Origin: Hibiscus mutabilis
Taxonomy: Eukaryota; Streptophyta; Magnoliopsida; Malvales; Malvaceae
DNA length: 64,000 nt
Direction of reading: 5' to 3'
Assembly: GCA_019671005.1 (NCBI GenBank)
Contig: CM033714.1
Location: 60,435,741-60,499,740 of the forward strand
Made by a program: the position numbers and the translations under genes. Shown piece by piece: positions 22,350 through 33,710 of the stretch. The notes beneath the pieces are model-generated. The model saw nothing but the letters and a program-made list of their open reading frames with translations, ran no database searches and had not been told where the DNA came from. Each line of letters starts with the position of its first letter. The stretch's first letter is position 1.

Positions 22350-25060
22350 AAATTTCGTCCTTGAAATTTTACCTGAAGGAAAAAAATACGAAAACTGTTT
22401 CAACATATCCGCCTCACTTTCCCCTGTGGCTTCCTCAACTCCACGATGTCCTCACAACACCTTCACAAGCTCAATCGTTTTGCCATGAAGAACTTTTTTG
22501 TTAGAATCAAGGATCTTTACCGGGTCCTCATCATAAGATAAATATGGTTGCAACTCAATGTCTTCCACCAACATAACATGCGGTGGATCCGACTGATACT
22601 TTCGAAACATCGATACATGAAACACATCATGAGTCTTTTCCAACTCAGGAGGCAACCTCAAACGATAAGACACAAGACCTATACGCTCCACAACCTCATA
22701 TGGTCCAATGAACCTTGTACTAAGCTTTCCTTTACATCCAAACTGCATCACCTTCTTCTAAGGCAGCACCTTCAAGAAGACGCGATCACCAACCGTATAC
22801 TCAATCTCTATTTCATATCCACGTAGGATTTCTGATGATCTGAAACCACCTTCAAGCGATCACAAACAAGCCTCACTTTCTCATTCGTGTCTTTCAACAC
22901 ATCTGGTAAAGAAACATACTTTTCTCCCGCCTTAGCCCAACACAAAGGCGTACGACACTTCCTACCATACAAGGCCTCATAAGGTGCCATTTGCACATTA
23001 GCTTGACAACTATTATTATAGAAAAGCTCCACAAAAGGCAACTGCCTCTCTCAGGTTCCTTGGAACTCAATGATACAACATCTCGACATATCCTCCAAGA
23101 CTTGGATCACACGTTCAGACTGACCATCCGTTTGATGATGATACGAAGTACTGAAACTCAACCGTGTACCTAAAATTCAACGCAAACACTCCCAAAAACT
23201 CACTGTAAACCCAGATATCTATCGGAAACTATGTACTTAGGCACTCCATGTAACGTACAATCTCAGCAAAATACAACTCTGCCAACTTATCCAAGGTATA
23301 CGTTGTATGCACTAGCACCAACATGCACACATTGTAAACTGATCAACAATCAACCAAATGGAATCCTTTTTAGTGAGCGACAATGGTAAACCAAACATAA
23401 AGTCCATGGTGGTTCTCTCTTGCTTCCATTCTGATATCCCCAACAATTGCAACAACCTGAAAGAAAACTGATGCTCAGCCTTAACAAGCCGGCACAACAT
23501 GCGTTTAACAACAAAATTAGCCATATCTTTCTTTAAACCAACCCAAAGTACTATTTCTTCAACCCTCGATACATCTTAATACTACTGGAATGTATAGTAA
23601 AAGGACTAGTATGTACCTCGTTCAAAATGATATGCCTCAACTCAACATCACTAGGCACCACTATCTGACCTTTAAAATACAACACCCCTATCATCATTAA
23701 AGTGAAAATATGTCAAATTTCTATCTATGATATCCTTAACATACGGTACCAACGCATCATCTTAAGGTTGCTTCTCCTTAATCAACCGCGAAAAAGTTGA
23801 TTTTGCTCGCAATTCGGCCAACAAGCCATCATCTCGTGTCACACTTAACCGTGCAACATCGCCCTCAACTCCATCACATATTTCCTACTCAAAGCATCGG
23901 CTACAACATTAGCCTTTCCTGGATGATATTCAATCATCAAATCATAATCCTTAAGCAACTCCAACCATTTGTGTTGTCTAATATACAAATCCTTTTGCGT
24001 CGTCGCATTTCTTTTTTTCAAACTTTTATGATCCGAGTTCACAACACACTTCACACCATAGAGATAAGGTATCCAAATCCTTTAAGCAAACACAAATGCG
24101 ACAAGCTCAACAACATGCATAGGATAATGCGCTTGTGCACCTTCAATTGTAAAAATGCACAGGCCACAACTTCGCTAGCAACGCAACAATCTTAAAAGAT
24201 TCTTTAACAAACCTCGATGTTAATTAATTGAATCCAAAAACCCCACGAAATTCTAAATCCAACCTTGATTGTTTCAAAACTAACACAAATCAAACTTCTG
24301 AGAACCAATCTTTAACACCCTCTTCAAACTTTGATAACTCCAAAGAACCACATTACCAAAGCTACTTACATAAGCTACCTTGCTTACACCATCACTCCAT
24401 CGATCTCCCAACAATCATCCGTACGTGTGAACATATGTATGCATGATTACTTACATGCCCTCATAGATGCTATGTCTATGTATGCAAAACCTCTAATGTC
24501 ATGCCTAAATGTATACACGTACTGGCATATTTATATATATACATATAAGGGTTTTTGCACTATGCATGTTTAACTGATCACACTTACTAATAATGTTCTC
24601 AGCACTAGAATTCCTTCCAACCTACCCAAACTTGCACTTACCCAAGTAAAGAGTAAACATTCGCTCCTCCACAAAAGCCTACTAACCCATTTATACCTGT
24701 CGATCAAGATCTTTCTTGGTACCTTTGTACACGAGAATATCATCTATAAACACAACAACAACCATGTACAAAAACTCATGAAAAAACACCCGATTCATCC
24801 TATCCATGAATGTGACAGGGAAAATAGTCAAACCAAATGGCATCACCAAGAACTTGTAATGCCCGTACCTCGTACAAAAGGCAGTCTTAGGTACATTCAC
24901 ATCATTTACCATCAACCGACAATACCCAGACCCCAAATCCATTTTAGAAAACACCGAAACACCTTTAAACTGATCAAACAAATCATCAATCTAGGGCAAA
25001 TGATACTTATTCTTAATTTTCAACCTGTTTAGTTGCCGATAATCGATGCACATTCAGTCT
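22350..25060 (-). pseudogene. Gypsy B pol remnant: RT, RNase H, integrase, chromodomain
   Basis: Read leftward. Reverse transcriptase starts abruptly at about 25055 (CIDYRQLNRLKIKNKYHLP, then a stop) and has VFSKMDLGSGY, LVMPFGLT and the catalytic FIDDILVY (24981-24691). RNase H at 24054-23845 has DHKSLK and DYDLMIEYHPGKANVVADAL. Integrase has a degraded HHCC region near 23700-23520, the first catalytic Asp in TMDFMFGLP (about 23460), a second in VSDR (about 23255) and the Glu region STSYHHQTDGQSERVIQVL with a nearby TGA in place of Trp. Then come PYEALYGRKCRTPLCW (23041-22808) and RFIGPYEVVERIGLVSYRL with a chromodomain-like end, DPVKILDSNKKVL and IELVKVLW (22751-22380). Stops and shifts separate the pieces, so it is inactive. 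Confidence 0.85.
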
Positions 25061-26514
25061 TTAGCTCCTTAATTAGTCAAATTACATGATTGTATGCCAA
25101 ATTTCAACTTAAAATGATCATCCAATCTCATCTAATTGCACTCAGATCAATCAGGGGCCAAAATGAATAAAATAGAAACCTTAAAAGTATATTTTAACTG
25201 TATTAACAACTACTCATATCGATACACGAGCAAGTGTATCGGTACACCTATGTATTTTCAAGAATCCCAGATTCTGGTAGCTCAAACCCATACCGATACA
25301 CTTCTTCGAGTATGGAAACGCTATACCTAAAAGCACTATCATGTACTGATACACCTCTTCGAGTATCGATACGCTATGCCTAAAAACACTAACCCGCATC
25401 AATATGGTCTCACGCATATCGATATGTCCTAACCCAAAATGTTCAATTTTGTTGGTTTAACATACATTTATGGATTCAAACAGGTCCCAAACATTCATAA
25501 TCACAAATAAAACTATCCAGGGATCATTCCATGCCAGAACATCAAAGATACATAAACAAATCATGGCAACATGGATCAACATGATTTTAGAGGCATGCTT
25601 CCTATAAAACAACCAACCACCATACGAAACCTAAATCCAAAGCAACAACCAAACACATAAGGTCAATTAAAACCCCAAAATAGCAATACAAACTTGCCCA
25701 AACATGGAATTTAGCAAACACTATCTCTAATCAATAATGTACCCCATTGCCTTTATTACAACAAGTCTAGTTTGAAGAGTTATACTTTCGCGTTAACAAG
25801 TCCTTGGATCTTCCCTCGCTTGCTCGCTGCCTCCAACCTTTAATTCCCTGCATTAATGGACAAAGAGAGCGTAAGCATACAAGGCTTAGTGAGGAGTGCT
25901 CAAAACACAACACCATTAATGCAATTAAAACTAGTTTCCAACTCACAAAGAGTTCATTATTTAAAACCACTTTCAAAAACATTATCATGCATTTTAAACC
26001 AAATCATGCTTACTTTCATGCACTTCACATTTGATTAAAAATCCATTTGAAAACATTAAACCATCTTGTTTTCAAAACATGCGTTACTACCCAAGCATTA
26101 TCTCATTTGTTTCCACAACAAATCATGCATAACAACCATGTGCATCAAAATCATTTATAACTCTTTTATCACATATATTCTCATATATTGACATTTATAG
26201 TGACCCCGGTTAGACTCACCTCTATCCATACATGTTTAGGTACATGAATTTCTCATGATGGGCTCACCTCCATCAAATCTCATACCTTGCCTAGTTAAAC
26301 CACAAGATACCATCACAATGGGCTACCTAGTTAAACCACATAACCAAGTTATAACTCAATAGTTCGAGTAGCCTAGTTAAATTGTTTTTCCTCAAGGACT
26401 ATGCAAGGTCGATTTTATATATTATAGTACACTTTAATCCTATGGCTAGCTAACTATATCCGACACTTCCACAATACGTCACATAGCCAATATACCATTT
26501 TCAAATACATTTAC

Positions 26515-27732
26515 TGTTAGATTATGCCCAAAGACTAATCATAAGATGATTGTAAATGACATTTGTTTTTACTTGTTCATTCATAAAGAGACATTGCCAT
26601 TATTATTTTCAGTTACAATTCTTTGTGCATAAATAAATTGAATTATAATAAAGTCCTTAGAATAATATGATTATTCTTTAATGTTCTTAGTCGAGTATTA
26701 TTGTGGGAAAGGACAGCAATAATGCATTAAGACTAATATGTTGTTGATTGATGACAAATTGTTGTCATTGACATGGACATGTCAAAATCAATACATAAGT
26801 ATGTGTTAGAGAACGACATACTAGACTGACCGCTATGAGCATGTTTATTGGATTATTATGTGACAGTCACAACATTGCTCATAGTGATAACTACATGTAT
26901 GATCCTTATACTTGATGTCATCATTATTTCAACATCGTGAGTGACATATTTTGATACAGTCAAACGTGTGTCGTAACTGACTACTCTATAAAGCCTGATA
27001 TTGGATATATCACAATCTATGTAGTGGGCTATGGTTGATCAAGATAGGATTTGTCCCTCCTACATAATAGGAGTAATATCATAGGCCACTTGATTGAGTG
27101 AGACTAGAAATGCATGGCCATGCTCGAATAAGTTGATATGAGATATCATAGTTATTCGTTTATAATAGTATACTCAAGATATCAAGAAATATTAGATGGA
27201 CTATACAAGTCTGACTAATCCATGACTTGTGTCCAATCTAGATATAAAGGACAAAAGGATGTAATACATGAAAAAGAGTTAATCACGAAAAAGTTATGTC
27301 GAATCATGATTTCTTGTAACTTAGGTGACAATGACATATTGCTAGATGTCACTCATTGTTTGTAATATTAGAAATGTTCTAATATTTAATACTAACGTAA
27401 CATGAACCTACAGGGTCACACCCACGGTTGAAATGAGCATATATTAAACGAATTATATATGTACAAATTTGTTGTACACGAATTTAGTTAAGTTAATATA
27501 TATTTGATATATATATATAATTTAACTATTAGATAAATATTAAAAGAAAATAATTATTATAATTATGATTCTTTTAATATATATAAATAATATAATTCGA
27601 TTTAAATTAATATATATATTGAAATCCTAATTAAAGTTGAATAGGGATTATATATATATATATATTAAAATCCTAATTAGTTGAATTGGAATTATATATA
27701 TATATATTAAAATCCTAATTAGTTGAATTGGG

Positions 27733-27775
<43 letters not shown>

Positions 27776-28338
27776 AAATCCTAATTAAGTTAAATTGGGA
27801 TTATATAAATTTAATATATATATATATATATTGAAATCCTAATTAAAGTTGAATTGGGATTATATATATTTAATATATATATTGAAATCCTAATTAAGTT
27901 GAATTGAGATTATATATATTTATATATATATATATATATATTAAAATCCTAATTAAAGTTAAATTAGGATTATATATATTAATATATATTATATATTGAA
28001 ATCCTAATATGAGTTGAATTAAGATTTCAAAGGCTATATAAAGGCATGAGTGATCTAGCAATCATTAATGCTTTTGGAAAAACCCTCTAAATAGTTTAGA
28101 GAGTTTTATATGCTTGTTTCAATTGGGTGAACTACGTAGAGGTCAAAGTATTATCGTTACGGCTTAGGAATCGACATCGTGGAATCGTGATTGGATATCT
28201 ATCTCCTCCAAATTCCAAATTCCAGATTTTAAACAGGTAATTCTTCACCCTTATTCACCCTGATTTACATGGATCTCTGATAGTAATCACCGGATAATTT
28301 TTTCGCTATGCCATGGGGTGTACCGGCGTGACCCAACA
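26515..28338 (+). mobile_element. Solo LTR of an unrelated (copia-type) element
   Basis: Starts TGTTAGATTATGCCC and ends GGCGTGACCCAACA. It is flanked by the perfect 5-bp duplication tttac (26510-26514, 28339-28343) and is absent from the corresponding place in the left gypsy B LTR. No internal coding region is present, so the element was reduced to one LTR by recombination. A likely TATA box, ctatataaagg (28032-28042), is on the plus strand. The TGTTAGATTATGCCC start is common among plant copia elements; that lineage call is an inference. Confidence 0.85.
27600..28030 (+). repeat. Eight-unit AT-rich hairpin minisatellite in the solo LTR
   Basis: Eight imperfect units of about 45-65 bases contain aatcctaatta, a 4-6 base loop and aattgggatt, which can pair. 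They are separated by (at)n runs of variable length. The array stops just before the TATA box at 28032. Confidence 0.75.
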
Positions 28339-29963
28339 TTTACTTACTGTTTTCCAATGCACTTTTCAGAACTGTTTCATATGCAAAACTACATTGCCAA
28401 AAGCAACAACACATTCCTTTCAAAGAACAAATCATAATGCTCATAGGAATTCATTACTTTCATAAAAAATGCATATTTATCCAAAACGATGCATTTACAG
28501 TAAGTAAATCAAATCATGTTTAAAACCAAAACATGAAAATCAACCATGTTTAAACCAACATGAAATCCGCAAACTCATCTAGAAACCAACAATCAAGCGA
28601 AGTAAGAATGACTTACGCTTGAGCTTAGTTAAGCTTATTAGGCTATAAATAAACCACCATTATCCAATGATCAAACCTTTTAAAGAGCTTAAACTCATTT
28701 TCACTCGCCGATTCGCCTCGCCTCGCTTGCCAACACGAATTGAGCCTCCGATAAGCAACGTACACCACTAGGCAAACCCATATTGATCATCCCCTGATTT
28801 AACCACATAAAAACAGAGAGAAATTCATCATTATGCATTCAACTTATTGCTAAACAAAGATCCCTTGCAACCTCAACATTCGCCTTCCGAAAACTAGTCG
28901 AAACTATCGAAAACAACATCAAACACCTTCCAAACCCAACCCAACCAAAACCTACTGGTTTAATCCATAAATTAACATCCAAAAACAACCTAATACCATC
29001 CTTATACATCCAGCATCCATAACCCCCCCCACAACTCCTCAAAAACACATAACTAACAACCTAGAAATTGGAGATTCGCCTAGTTTCAGGATTGCAATGT
29101 TAAAATCAACTTATTTACATTATCAAACATCACAATCATGATTAAAACCAATAAAAAACTCAGAAAAATAGATCCAATACGAGAATCACATGATCTCAAC
29201 AAATAAACCTTGATTTAACCAATTTACATTATTAAATCATCAAAACTCATTAGAAAACATTAAATAAGGATCAAATACTTGGGAATTTTAGTAAAAACCT
29301 TTTAGTAGAGGATAAGAATGATCTTTACCTCCAATGAGTGAATTTCCTCTCAATTGGATGTTTTACTCTTGAAAAACAAAGGAAAACAATGAGATTTTGG
29401 AAAACAAAATTGAAGAATCCATTGGGAATCAAAAGTTTAAGAAATCAAGATCATTACCTGAAATCTTTGATGAAAAAGAGAGTGTTTGTCTGAAGATATT
29501 TTGAGACAAAATTTTGAGAGCAAAAGTTCCGTCAAAAGTGGTTTAAGGAAATAACTACTTTCTTTTATTAAATCTTCTTTTAATTCCTTAACTAAAACTC
29601 TTTAAAATAAATTCTAATTGAGAGGAAAATATAATAAAAAATATTCAGTAAATTGGATCCTTAAAGATTCTAAGATTTGACCCCTTTTTCAAAATAGTCA
29701 CTAAAAACGAGTTTTATTCTTTACATTTTGGTCACTAACCCCAAAATGTCAAATGTCCAAAACCCATTTTCCAAAAATGATTTCACCAAATATATTCATA
29801 TATAGATAATTATTTTACCATCTTTTAACATATTTTTATCTCACTTAAAAATATTTATTCTGATTTTTATCACGAATCCGATTCAAACCTCTAATCCCGA
29901 TCTACCAGACTGTCTAATCAACCTAGCAAACTCCTAGGCCCAAAAACGGGGCATTACACAAAG

Positions 29964-32900
29964 TTTTGAAAAATCAAGTTTTTCAAAACCCAACTATGTA
30001 AAGAGAAACTTTAATGGGTACAAACAAAGAGGCTTCCCAAGGCCCTCATATGGTAAGAAGGTTAGAAGTGTATGGATTCCTAAGGAACTAATTGCTTCTA
30101 ACAATATTAGTGTTTTGTCTTCTTGGATTCCCAAGGGAACAAAGATTTTGGGAGCTAATACTCATGGACCCAAAATGATTTGGGTACCAAAAAACAAAGC
30201 TTAATTCTTTGTTTGTAGGGGAGCATTGCTACAAGGCCAAAGCCATATGTGCAAATTCGTGGTACTTTGATAGTGGATGCTCAGGACACAAGAAAGGTGA
30301 CAAGATTCGGTTCTTGGAGCTAAAACCAAAGAGTAGAGGAGTAGTGACTTTTGGTGACAACTCTAAAGGCCACATTGAAGGAATTGGTTCCATTGGTAAT
30401 CACTCTTCTATCTTATAAACAATGTTTTATATGTCAACAGTCTAAAACATAACCTTTTTAGCATAAGACAACTTTGTGATAAAGGTTTCAATGTTCTTCT
30501 TGATTTAAATGGTTGCAAAATTTTAAACATTGAAACTAACAAAATTGTGCTTATTGGTCACCACATAGGAAACATATACATGGTGCATTTAGATGGCATT
30601 CATATTTCAAATGCATGTTTTGTTGCAAAAGATGAGCATGACTCATGGTTATGGCATAGAAAACTAGGGCATACGAGCATGAGTTTTTTTAGAAAAAATG
30701 GTTTCAAAAGATCTAGTAAGAGGTTTGCCTAAAATAAATTTTTCTCTTGATAAAATGTGTGATGCTTGTACAAAAGGCAAACATAAAAGAGTTTCTTTCA
30801 AACCTATTAATGATGTTTCTACTAGTAGAGTTTTACAATTGATCCACATGGATCTTTTTGGCCCTATTATGACTATGAGCTTGAGTGGAATATCATATGC
30901 ATTTGTTTTAGTAGATGATTACTCTAGATACACTTGGGTTCTATTCTTAAGTACCAAAGATGAGGCTTTAGAAAAATTCATCACACTTTCAAAAATTACT
31001 CAAAATGATGTTGGTCAATCTATTCTCATATTAGAAGTGACCATGGTACCGAATTTTAAAATTTAGGCTTTAAGGATTTTTGTAAATCAAATGGTATAAG
31101 CCATATTTTTTCTGCCCCTCGTACTCCTCAACAAAATGGGGTTGTTGAGAGGAAAAATCGAACCTTAGAAGAAATGGCTAGAACTATGTTTTGTGAAAAC
31201 AATTTGCCAAAGTATTTTTGGGCAGAAGCCACTAATACCACTTGTTACATTGTAAGCCGAGTAATGATTATGTTGATTTTAAAGAAAACACCTTATGAGA
31301 TTTTAAAATCCAAAAATCCTAACATTAGCTATTTTCATCCATTTGGATGTAAATGTTTTGTTTTAAATAATGGAAAAGACAATTTGGGCAAATTTGATGC
31401 TAAAAGTGATGAAGTTATTTTCTTAAGTTATTCTTTAAACTCTAAAACCTATCGTGTATTTAATAAAAGAACTTTGGTAGTTGAGGAGTCTATACATATG
31501 GTTTTCGATGATAACCTCATTACGAGGAAAGATTCTTGTGATGATGATGATGTAGGAATTTTTTAAGCCAATGATGGTGAGCAATCATCAAAGGTAGATG
31601 AGGTTCCTTCCAAAGAAGAAGAAGCACAAGATCCACCTATAGAAGCCTTGAAGGATATGATTCTGGAGGAAAAGGAAGTGAGCTACCCAAGGGAGTTTAA
31701 CTATGTCAAAGATGGTGAGAATTTGGGTGATCCGTCCAAAAGGGTAACCACTAGACTTTCTCTTAAAAATGCTTGTAATGTTGCATTTATCTCATGCATT
31801 GAGCCTAAAAATAACAAAGAAACATTAAAAGATGATTAATGGATATTGGATATGCGAGAGAAGTTAAATCAATTTGAGAGAAGTCAAGTTTGGACACTAG
31901 TTGATAGGCTAGTAATAAGTTTACCATAGGAAATAAATGAGTTTATTGGATATTGGCTATGCAAGAGGAGTTAAATCAATTTGAGAGAAGTCAAGTTTAG
32001 ACACTAGTTGATAGGCCTAGTAATAAGTCTACCATAGGAACTAAATGGGATTTTAGAAACAAACTATATGAGAGTGGTAACATAGTGAGAAACAAGGCTA
32101 GACTCGTTGCTTAGGGTTACACTCAAGAAGAATGAATCAATTTTGATTAAACCTATGCACCTGTAGCTAGAATGTAAGCTATTAGGATACTTCTTGCATT
32201 TACATGTTATCATGAATTCAAGTTTTTTCAAATGGATGTAAAAAGTGTTTTTTAAATGGTTTTGTTAATGTAGAAGCGTATGTAGAGCAACCACCAAGTT
32301 TTGAAGATCCAAAATATCCAAACCATGTTTTTAAATTTTCAAAAGCTTTATATGGTTTGAAACAAGCTTCTAGAGCTAGGTATGAAAGGTTGTCAAGTTT
32401 TTTAATTGAAAAGGATTTTGACAAAGGAAAGGTGGATACTACACTCTTTATTAAAAGAAATAAGCATGATGGGGGAGCTCTCATTCTTTTTGGGACTCCA
32501 AAGCAAACAAAGGAAGGATGACATCTTCATCAATCAAGCGAAGTACATCAAGGACATGTTCAAGAAGTTTGGCTTGGAGAATGTGAAACCTCAATCCACA
32601 CCAATGAGCTCTTATACAAAGCTTAACAAAGCTGAAGGAGGTAAGTGCGTTGATTTAAAGCTTTATCGCTCTATGATTGGATCTTTGCTTTATCTTACTA
32701 CAAGTAGACCGGATATCATGTTTAGTGTTTGCTTGCGTGCTAGATTTCAAGCTAGTCATAGAGAATCACACCTTATAGCCGTTAAGAGAATCTTTAAATA
32801 CCTTATAGACACACTTTGTTTAGGCCTTTAGTATCCTAGGGACTCCTCCTTTGATTTGTATGCTTATTCATATGAGAATTATAGAGGTTGTAAGATAGAT

Positions 32901-33323
32901 AGAAAAAGTACCTTCGATACTTGTCAATTCCTAGGTAGTATGCTCATATCTTGGTTCTCTAAGAAACAAAATAGTGTAGCATTATCTACAACCGAAGTGA
33001 AATATATATCGGCTGGAAGTTGTTGTGCTCAAGTCCTTTGGATAAAGCAACAACTTTTAGATTATGGAATTGTTGTAAGTATCATTCCTCTTTAGTGTGG
33101 CAACACTAGTGCCATATGTCTCGCTAAGAATCCCATCCAACATTCTAGAACCAAGCACATAGAGATAAGACATCATTTCATTAGAGATCATGTCTTGAAA
33201 AACAATGCTGTTCTAGAATATGTAGACACCTTGAATCAATTAGAGGATATCTTTACCAAACCTTTAGACAAAGAGCGTTTTTGGTCTCTTAGGAGTGAGT
33301 TAGGTTTAACTAGCCTTTCTTGA
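29964..33323 (+). pseudogene. Copia pol: protease, integrase, reverse transcriptase, RNase H
   Basis: Continues after gypsy B. The segment 29990-30205 (GYKQRGFPRPSYGKK, then WIPKGTKILG) is the end of gag. Protease has WYFDSGCSGHKKGD (about 30262), with DSG catalytic. The GAG-pre-integrase part has DSWLWHRKLGHTS (about 30640). Integrase has HMDLFGPI (first Asp), LVDDYSRYTWV, and a catalytic-Glu region TPQQNGVVERKNRTL at about 31125. Reverse transcriptase starts after a duplicated stretch (31841-32055), has YGLKQASRA (about 32350) and MMGELSFFLGLQ, but lacks the YVDD box. RNase H (32856-33110) has STTEVKYISAGSC, then TKHIEIRHHFIRDHV. It ends GLTSLS at 33323. Shifts at about 30420, 30690, 31060 and 31565 plus stops show it is dead. 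Confidence 0.85.
31841..32055 (+). repeat. Tandem duplication of about 107 bp in reverse transcriptase
   Basis: ggatattggatatgc at 31841 recurs as ggatattggctatgc at 31948, and the following gttaaatcaatttgagagaagtc is repeated with few changes. Both copies encode the start of the RT domain (LNQFERSQVWTLV). Confidence 0.75.
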
Positions 33324-33710
33324 GCCTTAGAGCCTTTTTGGTCTTAAAATTTTGCTTGAATTTGGATGATTGCTTTGTTTATGTATTTTTGCTCCTATAT
33401 GCATCTATGCTTGTTGCTAGGGGGAGTATGCATCTGTTTTAGCTCATACATGATGTACATATATCATTTGCATGCATTTCGATTTGATTAAGTTCAAATT
33501 TTTGAGCACCTTGCAGCCAAAATGACATTTTTGGCTCAAGGGTACTGATACAGGCTAACAAGTATCGGTACGGGTATCATGAGATAGTCTCGGTACAATT
33601 TGACTTGTACCGGTACTGTGTCACATATTAAAACGGCTAAAAATTGTTCTGGTACGGTGTTTCGATTGCATAGGTGGTGTATCAATACACGAAGCCGCTG
33701 GAGAGTTAAA
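33324..33710 (+). other. Copia post-pol spacer with palindromic motif cluster
   Basis: Between the pol stop and the accessory gene. Holds a polypurine-like gctagggggagt (33417-33428) and, at 33540-33700, a cluster of gtatcggtacggg, cttgtaccggtactg, ggtacggtg and gtatcaatacacg motifs resembling those of the LTRs. It is likely the promoter region of the accessory gene. Confidence 0.5.

Larger units (their letters stand above)
19253..29958 (-). mobile_element. Gypsy B: chromovirus (Tekay/Del-like), 5' half deleted
   Basis: Bounded by perfect 5-bp duplications caaag (19248-19252, 29959-29963). Starts TGTAAACC and ends GGGGCATTACA, usual for this group. The LTR on the left (19253-22332) is the 3' LTR. 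The 5' LTR on the right (25070-29958) carries a solo LTR insertion and has lost its inner 290 bases or so. That deletion also removed the primer site, gag, protease and the N-terminal part of reverse transcriptase. The remaining pol runs leftward to a chromodomain-like C-terminus. It is inserted in the copia gag-pol region. Confidence 0.88.
25070..29958 (-). repeat. Gypsy B 5' LTR, truncated and interrupted
   Basis: Direct copy of the left LTR from about 19540 onward. The homology begins near tcaaattacatgattgtatgcc. It is interrupted at 26515-28338 by a solo LTR. Contains the motif cluster at 25205-25425. A seven-cytosine run in the right LTR lies near 29022-29030. Open frames in it mirror those in the left LTR and are not genes. 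Confidence 0.82.

Noticed and set aside
22548..25032. Plus-strand frames opposite gypsy B pol (for example 22548-22826, 23797-24195, 24228-24446)
   Set aside because: They are antisense shadows of the clear minus-strand pol blocks.
27600..28030. CRISPR-like array of repeats and spacers
   Set aside because: Units are imperfect, spacers are (AT)n runs, and the context is a plant LTR. It is a minisatellite.
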